Source of the DNA: Apostichopus japonicus
Taxonomy: Eukaryota > Echinodermata > Holothuroidea > Aspidochirotida > Stichopodidae
Direction of reading: 5' to 3'
DNA: 64,000 nt
NCBI RefSeq assembly: GCF_037975245.1
Contig: NC_092566.1
Coordinates: 16,657,001-16,721,000, forward strand
The translations under genes and the position numbers were made by a program. Under the pieces are notes generated by a model that saw only the letters and a list, made by a program, of their open reading frames with translations, was not told the origin of the DNA and made no database searches. Below are positions 45,483 to 63,398 of this stretch, one piece after another; positions within the stretch are counted from its first letter, which is position 1, and every line of letters starts with the position of its first letter.

Positions 45483-48400
45483 TTAAGAGGTGCAGACAGA
45501 ACACGTAAGTTCATTATTGGAACCATATTCAGTGCAGGGTAGGCCAGTCACTGAGCTGTGGCATTCGGACACCACAGGGTAAAAGAGCGCGCCATCCAAA
45601 TTACTTAGGGATTCTTGCGTGGTCAGCTGGGCATTTTCATCTACGCAGACCCATTTGGTGCGATAGTACCCGTGATGCGACGCCATGAGATAGCCGCTGT
45701 ATTCGTAGGTCCAGCCGTGTGGGCAGGTGTACCGTGCAGGTTGCATCAGTACGGACGAGCGACCGTTAACCAAGCATACAGCACAAGGAACGTCACCGTT
45801 GTCCATACCATTAAAGGGATCGAAGCTATTAACTTCGTATTCAGCTCCGTGGATTCGAGCTCTCCAACTTGACGTGGTACCGGGAACAGTATGTAGGAAT
45901 TGTGGATCTTTAGGAAGACAGAGATAGTCCGCACCGCCGCCCTTTTCATTGTAGGCTGCTCCAGCAGCGTAACCTATGCGAAAAAAAGTAGGATTGAAAA
46001 GGAAGCAGCGTATTTGAGAACTATTGAGTATAGATATGAAAATCATAAAGTCCTGCTCCGTCTGTATTTGGAAAATATCTTAACACATTGGCTTTGAACT
46101 ATGCAAGAGATGAATAATGTGATTAATTACAATATAAAACAACGATGCGTTTCAAACTATTTAGGAACAAAGGTATGGCAATGAAAGTTCGTCTGGGTGT
46201 GAGGGTAAACATGGGTGGGAAAGCATAAACACTGTTTAACACAAGACGTTCCTTATGAACATGACAATGGTTGAAAACTACAATACCTTCATGACAAAGA
46301 GTAAGAATGGGTTGCAAAGTTGTAAACCAACTAATATGGAACAAATATATAGGAACAAGTATAAGGAACAGCATGATAGCCTGGGCGAAAGGGTAAACTT
46401 GGGTATAGGGAAGATTTGGCTGGTGGGGGGGGGGGTTGGGGTGGGTGGGTGTAAAGAAACCACACAAACATTGTTAACACAAAACCTTCCTTATTATAGC
46501 AAGACAATGTTTGAAGCTATTCATTCTTACCTTCATAAACCAAATCTGTATCTCCGCGACAATCCTTTCGTCCCCATCGAATATATGTAGAGTGCACTGT
46601 TCCGGCGTTACTGGGATCGCCCTTGATGCCTTGGAGAAATCGAAAATTCATATTACACCTTGCGTTTTGGATAAAATTATCAGAAACATTTTCTTGATAT
46701 TTTCTTTTATTCAAATGAAATGTTTGTATCAATCTTACCACTAAATCATGCTATATTGTAACTGAGAGTATATAAACCTAGATTTATATTTTCTCGGTTT
46801 GAAGACCTTAGTATGCTAAGGAGGGGAGAGGAGAGGAGAGGAGAGGAGAGGAGAGGAGAGGAGAGGAGAGGAGAGGAGAGGAGAGGAGAGGAGAGGAGAG
46901 GAGAGGAGAGGAGAGGAGAGGAGAGGAGAGGAGAGGAGAGGAGAGGAGAGGAGAGGAGAGGAGAGGAGAGGAGAGGAGAGGAGAGGAGAGGAGAGGAGAG
47001 GAGAGGAGAGGAGAGGAGAGGAGAGGAGAGGAGAGGAGAGGAGAGGAGAGGAGAGGAGAGGAGAGGAGAGGAGAGGAGAGGAGAGGAGAGGAGAGGAGAG
47101 GAGAGGAGAGGAGAGGAGAGGAGAGGAGAGGAGAGGAGAGGAGAGGAGAGGAGAGGAGAGGAGAGGAGAGGAGAGGAGAGGAGAGGAGAGGAGAGGAGAG
47201 GAGAGGAGAGGAGAGGAGAGGAGAGGAGAGGAGAGGAGAGGAGAGGAGAGGAGAGGAGAGGAGAGGAGAGGAGAGGAGAGGAGAGGAGAGGAGAGGAGAG
47301 GAGAGGAGAGGAGAGGAGAGGAGAGGAGAGGAGAGGAGAGGAGAGGAGAGGAGAGGAGAAAAGAGGAGAGGAGAGGAGAGGAGAGGAGAGGAGAGGAGAG
47401 GAGAGGAGAGGGCACTCGTTAAAATATTTACCTGGTACTCCACGTGGTCCAGGAAGGCCTGTGTTACCCATAGAGCCAGTTTCTCCCGGAGATCCAGTAG
47501 GTCCAGTTGATCCTTTGTCTCCTGGCATGCCATGTTCGCCCGGCTCTCCAGGACTTCCTGCGGGCCCCATTTGACCGGGATCTCCCATAGGACCCCGCTC
47601 TCCTGGGATTCCGTTTTCTCCTACGTGGCCGTCTGCCCCTCTTCTACCTGGAATCCTCATTGTTCTCGATTCGTCACAACATCTTACTATAAATGATAAG
47701 AACAATAAATAATTATTGCAGCTAGGATGTGTTCTGTGATTTAACTGTTTGTTTCGTATAATGTAGTGGACTACTTAACATCTTAATCCACCTCCACCCT
47801 TTAGTGCAAAATGGGTGATAGCGCCCGTGGTGGAAGAATGTCCGACGGGACGGATGAATGCATGGCATGATGAATGAATGAAGCAGTAACCATAGCATGC
47901 ATACACTGTATGATTAATAAATAATTCTCTTACCATCGGGATTTTCGTCGACATTGCGCTTGCGGCGTTGACTTTGTTTCGATATATCGTCAAGTATCTT
48001 CCTTGTGTCGTCACTACGGCGTAAGAGATCAGAATAATGGTCCTAAATGAGTAAAATAACGAGATATCAAAACTGATGTCTAATAACATCCTTTGTGCAG
48101 ATGAAAGGTTGTGGTAAAAATGTAGTATTATACAGACGTTGAAACATTCCAAATAATATGGTTTCTACCGATCGGTGTTTGCACAATTTAATCCGCTGAA
48201 AAAACCTATTACGAGCTGTTTAGAGAGATAAATGCTTTTAGTATGCAAACCTACAAGATGGGTAGATATGACGAGAGGTTGGTGTAATAGAGTTGAGTTT
48301 ACAGTAAACAGTTTTCATAGAATAATATTGGGAAACGTCGTGGTAGCAATATTAAATTTGATTATATATCAGTATATTGTAATGGTGTTGTTTTGTTGTC

Positions 48401-49507
48401 ATTGAACTGTTAGAGTGGTATCGTGGTATGGTAATCATAATACTATGTGTCTTTTTGGTTCTACCTGCATATTTCCAGTATATGTCACGGGGATATTTAA
48501 CATTTTGAAGATATAAATGCTATGCCTCTTCTTGTCTTGGTTATGTTATTGGAAATTTTATTGGTGGACAGTTAAAAAACGGCGAAGAGGCCTCATCAAA
48601 TGAAGTTGGAGGAAAACATTCAAATTATTGCTGCTTATTAGGTCACTTTGGTATTACAAGACAATGCAATTGAACATCATGCCGGCCCTATCAAAAGGTG
48701 AGATTATACATAAATTTCTCAAACGTTGAAAAATATTGGAGCTTGAGGAGTTGTATAACTTAATTAAAAATATGCGAATTAAGGGACATTTGCACAATGT
48801 ATTGAGAAAACTTGTAACCAATGAAGTTATGAAATGTAACTTCTCTCATTGTGATATGATCATAGCTACAGGTGTGTGTGTGCTTCAGTCAGAGCAAGTG
48901 CGCCTTGTAAGAAAACTTGAGATTGATAACACTTATAAGAATGTTAACAATTGTAGCACTAAATAACAATGACAACCTGGTCAACATTGATAACATTGAT
49001 ATCACTTAGTAACACCGTACATCTCGGCAATGTCATCAATATGAAGTAGCTACGTAAACCCCGTGCACAATTGTTCAAATAAGGTAATGTTTCATTTAGC
49101 GAGGATTTTCTTCATGTTAACATTGAATCATATAAAATGAGTTATGTGACGTAAACTACAGTACTCGTAACCATTTTTAACGTACCGATGTTTCGGTCCA
49201 TTTATTAGTTAATTAAGTAATTAATTAATACACTGTCTTGGAAATAATCAAACAGATTAGAGAGGCCTATAAGAGATATCTCTCTTCTCAAAGGGAACAA
49301 TAAACAACTATACTTAAAAGCATCACAAAATGACATAAGGACACTCACTTTCAACATCTTCAGTCGCCTTAGAACTTCATCTGTATCTTCGGCGTCATTT
49401 TCTGGAAATTCGAGAGCTTGGTTTTCCTTAGTTTGGATAGGATCCGCGAAGGACGAGATAGAACAGAGGACTATGCCAAATAAACTGGCAAGTAGTATTT
49501 GATTCAT
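45483..49507 (-). CDS. Short-chain collagen C4-like secreted protein, gene B (5 exons)
   Basis: Exons 49507-49349, 48042-47934, 47686-47432, 46629-46531 and 45973-45483 (minus). Each has the same length as in gene A (159, 109, 255, 99, 491 nt; 370 residues). The signal peptide matches A; the propeptide furin site is RRKR before NVDENP. The helix exon differs from A at several X/Y positions (GENGIP for GEKGMP, GPAG for GTTG, GVPG for GLPG) but keeps every Gly. Exon 4 has DTDLVYEG where A has DTELVYEG. The last exon encodes exactly the same residues as A. Both paralogues therefore look functional. Confidence 0.88.
46825..47412 (+). repeat. (GAGAG/GAGGA)n microsatellite in gene B intron 3
   Basis: About 588 bp of polypurine repeat, interrupted once near 47359 (GAGAAAAGAGG), ending about 20 bases from the exon 3 donor at 47432. 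It is about 1.8 times the length of the gene A tract. Open frames of Leu-Ser-Ser-Pro-Leu repeats across it are artefacts. Confidence 0.97.
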
Positions 49508-52500
49508 AGTCACGGCAAATTAATCGATTGAATTGTTAATTTTGTTAACCAATTTTGGTTTTCCACGCAGGAAAAAAAAAAGGTTTGAAACTAACGTCGA
49601 GATTGCAAAGACACGGGTTCACACTGTTAACTTATACTATCGCTGTTCCTGTTAAACTGTTGTTATATCATGCAGTCCCTTAGAAACGATTACGTTTGTA
49701 ATTGATGTTGTAACACGAAACAGATTATACACTTAATCAGGAAATATGGCAAAATTATAGTCTTACAATTGAGATCGATGAACAGAACAGATTGAAGCGA
49801 CCGCTTTACAAGGAACAAACGAGCGCGATATATAAAGGTCATCTGTCTTTGCTCCCATATTTGAGCACTCTAAATCTGCTAGAAGTATTCAACAACAACA
49901 ACAACAACAAAAAACTCTCTGGGAGGTTACGGGCCTCAAATTCGTTCCCAGAAATTGAAGATTGTTAACAGAGACGATCAAATATCTCGGTGCGGATAAT
50001 AACAATGAGTGTTGCAATAAAATAATTGATCATGGGTGGCCTATATTTGATTTTCTAATATATGCTAGACAAAATACTGATAACCTTTAACCTATGGCAA
50101 CATAAATAGTGATTCCAAACACTATCCTACTCATAGATAACGCTGAGACGGAAACGATTTGAAATATGTCAGGGCTCGGGGCCACGGCCCATGTGGACCC
50201 GCCATTACTTCTGGCACTGTGTTGGCCCTGAATAGAACAGTCAGGAGGCATCGGGAACCTTTACCCATTGAAATTACAAAGACAAATATATGTCTTACAT
50301 AGTTCGTTTTGTTAAAAAGAAGCTAAACTAATAAGTATATGTACCGTCAAATCGGTGTGTTTGTTGGTGAATAATCGAAACGTTATAAGTTTATAACTGA
50401 AATTATTCTTTAGATCGATATACGGTATGACAAAATATTCTTTATTCTCTGGCCGGTCCAGTTTCCATTAACTCTTCTCGTAGTCATTACAGACCGAATT
50501 AATCAAAATAGGCTTTATACATTCCTTATGATGAGGATTATAAATTAGTCGAAGAGTTCGAAAACTGATCTGTTCAAAGTTTTTTGTACTGTGGGGAGGA
50601 GGTGAGAGAGGAGGAGAGGTGAGGAAGGGGGCTAGGATTGTATAGTGGGTAACTGTTTTTGTTACGAGCAAGATTTCCTGCTCATTATTTCTATATATGG
50701 AATGTGGCAACTAACCAATTTGTTTATTAATTCTGTAAATGCAAGTGAACTTGTTTCATGCACATGAGCTGTGCGTGATATTGGTTAATATTCAAAGCTA
50801 TTACAGCAACCAACCTCCTCTCCCTTCCCACCCCCCTTATTTCCATTTCCTGACACAGTTCATTGACAGTCTTGGTCTTATATAGAAGAAAATGTTCCAA
50901 CCAAAAGTTGATTACGGCTTATGTCGATAACTAGATATCTTGTTAAGTAATAGCACATTTTGTGATGTACAAAATTGTCTCTTTATGATAAACACCCCCC
51001 CCCCCTCCCCTTCCCCATAAAACTAAGAAAAGTTTAAAGTTTCCGAAGTGCAGTTGTCACAACCGCAATAGTATCCAGGGATGTAATCGTGAAACCAGTG
51101 GCGCAATTCAGGCTTTAAACCAATGGAAAATTCATGATTTTGCACGGTGCATGCAATCTACAATAAATTGTTTGATAACTGTATTTTGCGCTGAAATTGC
51201 TACTTTCTGGTAATTGTAACGAGGTACCCCCACCAGGGTTCAACAAAGGTAACACAAAATAAATACAAATGATGATTTAAAGCTCTTTGCTAATATGATA
51301 CCTTTTTTTACGACAAGACTGTGATCATCGTATTAAAATATATAAATTGTATTACGAGCCCTTTAGAAAGAGAAGCGATACTACACGAGATCGTAGTCAA
51401 CATATTTGTTCAAAAACCAAATTCAAATCAAAATGAGCTTCTACTTTTCGGAATGAACGTAAATGACAACAAAAAAAAAAGGGCCAGTAAATTCAACTTA
51501 CATAATGAAGCAGACCTTAGAATACACCAGTTCCTCATGCACACCCAGGTGGCCAGGACAACTCTAAACTTAAGTCAACTTAAACCAAGCTGACATTGTC
51601 CTAGCCGTCTAGGAATTAAACAATATATATAAAAGGAACAGCTGTGTGGTAGGGTCGCGGATGAATGGAGGTGAATGGAGATTAAATGTTATGAATTGTT
51701 AGTAAAATGAGATGAGAGTTAGATGAGGGTTAGTGACATGCCTTAAACTTACTTACTGTTGAATAAAGAGATGAATGCGAATGAAAGGGATTAGTGAGAG
51801 ACAGAATATGAATGGATGGGTTTAATTACAATACAAATGACAACAGATGAACGACAATGTACCTGAATTCACTATATGGTACTCTGGAGGCGAAGGAGGG
51901 GACACACACCCCCCTGTTTGGGGATTCGTGATACACACCTGACGATGATCACACAGTCACAGTCTCGATGCAAGGGGACTGGGGTTGAGAGCGGATCAGT
52001 CGTTTTGTTGTTTGGTTTTTCGTACCCAGGTTCTTTCCTGGGTGACTTTTCTTAAAAAGTATCTCTTTTTGCCTCAACCTGATAACAGGACTACGGAAGT
52101 TACTGTTTCGAATCTCATATTTTAAAGATTTTCGATTTTCAAATTCCATTTGCCGGGCTAAATAAATGCTCTTCTGTGATTTAGAGGGCGCTGTGGAGCA
52201 ATGCGAAATTATCTGCCAGTGTTATTCATGCATGTTATTGTGGGTAAATGTGTTAACACGAACTAACGTCTTTGTGGAAAGTTTCCTTTCTCACGCAAGT
52301 TAACTAAATTAAACTTACCACAGTGATTGCACAATGAAATTTCCCGATTGTAATATGCAAAAAGGGTTATAGCATATGTTACATCTGTTGTATGAATTTG
52401 TTGTAATCCTAGGCCAAGGGTTTTAAAAGCTTTAGGTCCTCGACCCAGAAGCTTCCATCAGTACTGTGCCGGCGCGAACCATCTGAATCCCAACCCTCAG

Positions 52501-52832
52501 AATTGATGCCCACAAAGCAAGAAAGCTAGCTTGGACTATGTACTTGATATTAACAAAATAACTCAATTTCCGACGGCAAGTTCCATAAATTGCATTGATA
52601 TATTTCTTGACACATCAAAACTTCCCACGACTTACAGAAAATATTTCGAGATTCACATTTCAGGTCGCTCCTCACCGTTTACCGACCGTCGACCTCATTG
52701 TAGGACAACACTTTGCACAAGATCTAAATCGTTGTCAAAATTTTCCGTGGATAGCGTTTTCGAGGCAAAGACTTTGAGAATACTGGATGAATCAACGAAG
52801 AAACTATTTTCGTGTGTGCTGATTTTTGGTTT
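49508..52832. other. Upstream half of duplication copy B, no gene seen
   Basis: Matches the DNA upstream of gene A without the SINE and hAT insertions. Contains about 245 bp (51167-51413) that copy A lacks. No supported coding sequence; open frames at 51321-51593 and 52531-52920 are not conserved in copy A. Confidence 0.5.
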
Positions 52833-54829
52833 AACCATAACTTTGACAAATTCGTTATATGATATAGAACCACCAGCTCGGGAGAAACCGGCCAGGATTT
52901 TTGGTTTGATATGCTGCTGATGGAGGTAAGGGGTTAATTAAGCAGGCTGGTAAAATTGGTAGCACTTCAGAATAAGCTATATTTACTAATTCTCACATGC
53001 ACTTGAACCTAAGTGTTCTGTAAGACCACGTGATCGCAAAACCATATCCCTTTCGAAAAAACAACGGATAGTTGATGTTACTTCTCTTGTGCAATTACTT
53101 TAAATAGAAGTCGTTTTATGAAAATTCACACAAGATAAAGCCTGCGCATACAATCTAAAGAACTTGATCCAATCTCAAGTCCTGGTGTACCCTTACATCG
53201 AGACTGTAACAACTTATTTCTTTATTAACCCTGGCAAGATTGAATGTGTAGTCTAAGAAGTTACCATCTTTCCAAGGTTTCGCCAACACGTTTACTTTGG
53301 GTAAGCGCAGATGATTAGCGCTTTGCTACGGTTCACGCATGACGTTATCAGTAACACTAAAATATATCATTCTTAACAAAATTGAACAGAAATAAGTACG
53401 AGATGTTTTTTTTTTAAATGAGAATTTCATATTTATTCAATAGCTTTTATTATCTTTCAAAGAATAGAATTTTTTTACAGATACTGTTTTAGGCAAAGAA
53501 GAAAACATTTTTTAAAATAGATGGATCAAAGTTTGCATATGAAACACTAAACATTGAGTACAACTATTACTTTTCTTAATCAAAAAGAGAGGATAATTTT
53601 AACCTTTCTGAGACAGAATCATATCAATTTAATAAAAACAAAAACAGAGACAGATTATTCCTTAGGTTGTAACTGAGGGTTTGTGCTATCAATCATGGCA
53701 AGTTAATAAGGTGGCATCATGATAAATGTAAACAAAATGTTGCACGTACAATACATTCTAGTACAGGAGTAAATTAAAGAGTTGATCCTAGTTAAGCTGA
53801 AGTTAAAATGAGAATAAAGGGCACTGTGGTGGGGAGGGATGAACAATGCGGGGAGGGGGAGGGGTGCAAAGGTGGTAATAACCCTTTGAATGCTCTTGCT
53901 GCCATTTCAATAACTCATATATATTAGCTACCTTCCATATTTACTCAAGCTCATTTATTCTCAGGTACGATGGGCAAGAAAAACAAAGAGGAGAAGACAT
54001 TGTATTCTAGAAGATTTTTTTTGTTTGTCCATAGCTGGTCCATCAATTTTTCTCTCCACTTGCACTTTCGGTACATGTCATGCCCCCCACCCCCCGTTCT
54101 TTTATCAGAGCTTGTCATATAACAGTCTTGAGCTAGATACTAGCCAATCATACATCAATTAGCAATGACTTTTAAGAACCTGACATCTTTTCAAAAAATA
54201 AATAATAATTTCATTAGATAAATTTACAATGTGGTGTATTCCTCTACCAGTAATGAACTTTTTGAGAAAAAAAATCATTTCATGATTACAAGGTTACTAA
54301 AACCATATCTCATATTTCATTGGGGCAATTTTTCTCCAACAATCATACCTTGCACAAAGAGGGAGGTAATTAAGTTTTGAACTTGAAAAAAATGGATTTT
54401 TAGTTTTGTACATCATAGATAACGTTAAGAAACCTACATCCGGGAAGAAAAATAGAAAGAAAAAATTATGACCATGCTAAAATTTTATGAAAAGAATTTG
54501 TATCCTCAAAAAGCTTTGAAATATTCCCTAATAGTTTGAAGTCATATATTGCACAGTTTTTGAGCTGTCAAAACTTAGTGACTTTATTTTGGACATCACT
54601 CAACTTCTGAAAACATTTTGTAGTCTGCACATCATTAAAGTTTTAAGAGTTACATGAACATTAAGCCATATCTTCTCAAAATACATTACACAAAAGTGTG
54701 TCTGTCAAGGAAAGATTGGCAGCCACAATATTATTTTCTTTCTTCGTAACTACAGAAATTCACCAAGTTTAATCCAATTTTCAAGACTGGTGCTTCAGAT
54801 ACCCTAGTTTCCTTCGATTAAAAGACCAA
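52833..54829. other. Intergenic, no gene seen
   Basis: AT-rich DNA beyond the duplication, with a purine-rich patch at 53838-53870 and a C-run near 54083-54095. No ORF, RNA gene or transposon terminus was recognised. Confidence 0.4.
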
Positions 54830-55370
54830 AGACTAACCACTTCAATTATTTGGCAACATTTGACAGATACCATACCTTCAACTAAAGACCAAATCCTATA
54901 CACTAAAAATATTTAGCAACATTTGGGACACAGTGACAGATACCATTCCTTAACCAAGAACCAACTACTACCCCCTTTAATTATTAGCAATATTTGGGAC
55001 ACTGTGACAGATACCATTCCTTAATCAAGAACCAACTTCTACCCACTCTAATTATTAGCAACAACTGTGACACTGTTACAAATTCCTTTCCATAATCATG
55101 AACCAACTACTACCCACTGTAATTATTTAGCAACATTTGGGACACTGTGACAGATACCATTCCTTCAACCAAAGACCAAATCCTATACACTAAAAATATT
55201 TAGCAACATTTGGGACACAGTGACAGATACCTTTCCTTAACCAAGAACGAACTACTACCCACTCTAATTATTTAGCAACATTTGGGACACTGTGACAGAT
55301 AGCATTCTTAACCAAGAACCAACTTCTACCCACTACAAATAGTTAGTAACATTTGGGACATGGTGATGCC
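54830..55370 (+). repeat. Degenerate ~80-bp minisatellite
   Basis: About seven units with the consensus elements TTAGCAACATTTGGGACAC, GTGACAGATACCATTCC and CCAAGAACCAACTACTACCC. Units differ by substitutions and small indels. A higher-order pattern is visible, because the AAGACCAAATCCTATACAC variant occurs twice. Non-coding. Confidence 0.85.
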
Positions 55371-55500
55371 TAGGATTGGTTAAAAACGTATTACTGTAGA
55401 AATATAAAAGAATACAGAGGTTGAAGGCTTCAGGAACTTGTTAAGGATGTTATAAACACTGTAACAGAGAACAAGAAGTGTCAAAGATGGATGTTTCATG

Positions 55501-55903
55501 CATAGGCGTAGGAGGCGGGGGTGGGCTCCAGCCCCCAACCAAATATTTTTATGAAAATTCGGGCAATATGCTGATAATTTTTCAGCACCTACTGAAAGAA
55601 AAATAAATTAAAATGATGTAGCTAAAGGAAATGAATAGTTTAAAAAATAATTCTCATTGGTAATTAAAATGAAGTTGTAAGCTTGCCCGAATAATTCGCC
55701 ATTACTAATGTAAAAGATAGTTTTGACATAATTGGCCCTCCTTGCTTTTTCTCAATCTACATAAGACATTTCTTTGTTTACATTAGCATCCCACAGTATA
55801 CATTAAGATGTTGAACGTGTGCGGAGCGAGCGAAAAAGTTTGGTTATATTTTTTGGGCAACTCGTTACAGCCCCCCAAAACAAATTGGGCTCCTACGCCT
55901 ATG
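55501..55903. mobile_element. hAT-type MITE
   Basis: 403-bp element with inverted termini CATAGGCGTAGGAG and CTCCTACGCCTATG and a perfect 8-bp duplication GTTTCATG (55493-55500 and 55904-55911). No transposase. The termini differ from the CAGTGGCGGA family at 7.7 and 36 kb, so it is a separate family. Confidence 0.9.
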
Positions 55904-55911
55904 GTTTCATG

Positions 55912-58228
55912 TAATAAACCTCAAAGATAAGCCCATATATGGCATGTACACTGTAAAAACGGAAAGAAATGCACTCACTGTTATTAAAATTTAAAAAAAC
56001 TTATTTCAAGGAATGTGCACACTATGAATGGAATTGTACTTTCTTCATAATTAGATACAATAATTTGATCGAATGGATATGTATATATATGATATCGAGA
56101 AAGGTGAATTTTTTTTTGGGGGGGGGAAGAATAACGTAAGGAAACTGTGAATCATTTCACAATCATGTGAGTCATGGGATAAGAAGAGAGAGTAACAAAG
56201 TGAATCAGTGGTATTAGTTATTACTTTTTGAAAATGATGGACAAAAATTGGACCGTGCGAATATTGCGAGATTAAATGTCTTACAGATACGGCCGTGTTT
56301 TACGATGCCAAGCAGCCAACATACATGCATGTGGAATCTGCTTGTTAACTTTCATTTCACGTTGGTTGGCTTCATGAAATAAATGAGAGTTTTTCGCTAT
56401 TTTTTAATAAATAAAACGAAAATTATCAATTTGAAAATCAAATCAATGTTTTTGTCGATGGTAATAAATTGATGTGGCTATAGATATTCATGATTTTGTC
56501 CCATCACATGCATTTAACATAAGCCCAATAATATCCGTAAATAAACCCATAGGACTAGACCATGATGAATATGTAACACTTAGCCTAAACTCAACTCAGC
56601 ATACTTACATACCTACAGTACCTCATGGGTTTGCATGCTTTTAAAAGCAAACGATATTTACATACTTTTTCAAGACCAAAACACATCTTATGGTTTATCA
56701 TAAAGCCTACATGCTAATGATGAATTAATGTTAGGATAGGTAGCCTAACTGTTGTACAACTCTTGCAGAATGTATTCTAACCCCTTTTTCGTTTATATTT
56801 TCGACATTCAAAGAGCAGTGAACACCACACATGACATGATGTAACCATAAATTTAACACCACAGTTTGATTTATTCTCTTATTTCTTGTTCTCACATTTT
56901 CTCCAAATATCCTTGCTTATGCATAAATCATATCCTATATTAAGAAGACGTGTTCAAATGAGGATTTTTCTTTCCTTTTCATCCAAAATCCAATAATTTT
57001 CAAAACCTAGAAAAGAAGTATTTCCTGTATTTCTTGTCTGGATATGGAACCAGGTCATATGTCTGTTAAGCTTTCAATATGCAATGAGAAGACACTATTA
57101 TGACGCAGTAATATGAAGTGATTTGTTCATGTCCTTGTAAAGTGCTGGCCACATTCGTGACATAGATAAACACAACACAGCCTTCCATACAAGTGAATAC
57201 AGTCAGCGAAGCCCCATCATGCAGTCAGTATACTTGTAACACACTATAAAAAATACCGTCACTTTTCCAAGTTCTGTCACTGTTAAGAATACAATTCAAA
57301 TCACACAAGCCAACTTGTTGATACAACTACATACATCAGTGCAGATGTATCTATCGATCCGCATACCGGTACAAAACTGAAATACTGCCATCTATTATCC
57401 GCCATATTACTACAAAGGCAACGAGCCAACCTTCAATACAACTGAACAAGGTAACAAGACAGTACCATAAGTCCATATATCTGTGTCATGCTTAGTCATT
57501 AGTCAATGCTACTGCAAGTTCCATTTTTGACATAAGCGTACATGAAATCCATTAAAGGGTGTGAAGACTCGCACAAAAAGAAACCTCTAATGCCTGTAAT
57601 TTGACCTAGTTTTTGAATGAGGTGTAACAGAAGTGTTAGACACCACCATCGATCCCAGAAAATACACACAGCTTGCTACCGTCGGTAATTAGACACTAGT
57701 GTACCGTCAGTACATACAGCTGCAGTCAATACCCACAGCAAAGTGTACAAACGATAGAGCGATGGACATCTCAGGTCCAGCTAAAGATAACAAGGTATCA
57801 CGTTTCATTACTGTCTGCATTTTGTAGCGACAAGAGAAAAACTTCACTTGCGAGCAACGGAAAGTTAACTTTTTAAAGATGGCGGCACGCTGTTTGGGGC
57901 GAGTCTTCAAAGCCTTTAAGTGTGACTCGGCATTTATCAACATACAGACTCCATTGAGCTCAATTGAACTGATAGTATAGTGTGAATGACGTATAGTCAG
58001 TACTATGCCTTTTCTGTTTCACAATAAAGAACACTGCTACTTTTCAACCTTCAAAATCAAATTTAAAATACCACTGAATAATGTGACCTATGAAGAGAGT
58101 CATTCCAGGCATCTGCATCAAATGCTAACTCAACTCTATTGCACATTGTATCTGCAACTTGAAAAACCCAAGTTGCATCATAAAAATAAAATGTCATATC
58201 AAATGTGAGACTGGAAAGTTATCAAATC
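55912..58228. other. Mostly featureless intergenic DNA
   Basis: AT-rich, with no recognised gene apart from a possible start-codon context at 57879. A T-run then G-run occurs at 56109-56127. Confidence 0.4.
57879..57980 (+). other. Possible short first exon / YY1-like site
   Basis: AAAGATGGCGGCACGC is both a strong start context and a good match to the YY1 motif AAGATGGCGGC. The following 33 codons (MAARCLGRVFKAFKCDSAF...) are basic and could be an N-terminal targeting peptide, but no splice donor or continuation was found. It may instead be a promoter element. Confidence 0.25.
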
Positions 58229-58624
58229 ACAGATTCTATGAGATCAAAAAGACAGACATTATGAGATCAAAAAGACAGACTCTATGAGATCAAAATACAG
58301 ATGCTATGACATCAAAAGACAGATTCTATGAGATCAGATACAGTCTCTATGAGATCAAAAGACGGACTCTAGGAGATCAAAAGACGGACTCTATGAGATC
58401 AAAAGACAGATTCTATGAGATCAAAAGACAGACTCTATGAGATCAAAAGACGGACTTTATGAGATCAATAGACAAATTCTATGAGATCAAAAGACATACT
58501 CCATGAGATCAAAAAACGTACTTTATGAGATCAAAAGACAGACTTTATGAGATCAAAAGACAGACTTTATGAGATCAAAATACGGACTCTATGAGATGAA
58601 AAGACAGAATCTATGAGATCGAAC
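58229..58624 (+). repeat. ~22-bp minisatellite (TATGAGATCAAAAGACAGAC)n
   Basis: About 18 tandem copies of a 21-23 bp unit with variable last bases (ACTC, ATTC, ACTT). It ends shortly before the predicted 3' end of the RUFY-like gene. Confidence 0.93.
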
Positions 58625-58911
58625 GAACTTACAAATAATGTGATAGATTTATCATCTGCAAAATCTCGCTTTATCAAAGTGAAACTGGCTGTTTGAAACT
58701 TTCACATTATGACAATTCCATGTATAGTCAACTTTCAATACAAATGTACACTGCTGTGACAAATGCCTTGTCAGTATTCCCAGCCCTATCACACTTACCC
58801 ACACTAGTATTGCAAGGTATACCCGCAACCAAACAAACTTTAGTTGTATCACAAGTTCAATCCAGCGAGTCAAGGTCTCAGGACTCCAAAAACTCAATTC
58901 AAAACTCACAC

Positions 58912-58917
58912 TTTATT
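58912..58917 (-). terminator. Candidate poly(A) signal of the RUFY-like gene
   Basis: AATAAA on the minus strand about 160 bases after the stop codon at 59074, in the context CTACCAAATAAAGTGTG. Confidence 0.45.
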
Positions 58918-59073
58918 TGGTAGACGACACTAGCTAAAAATTCAAAAATATAATTAAGTTTCCATGAAATTGTGAAGCGGAGATGGACATTTCACCTAGC
59001 ACACGCAGCTAGTAGTGCTTAAAAAGTAACCTAAAATCGAAGCAACGTTTATGCAATATGTTACACGCAATAC

Positions 59074-63398
<4,325 letters not shown>

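Larger units (their letters stand above)
44365..52832 (+). repeat. Segmental duplication, copy B
   Basis: Direct copy of 725-9572, about 44 kb downstream. It carries gene B, a longer GAGGA tract and empty sites for the hAT MITE and the SINE seen in copy A. It has two segments of its own: 44523-44879 and about 51167-51413. Homology ends at GTGTGCTG (52832), exactly where copy A runs into the LINE. Confidence 0.9.
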
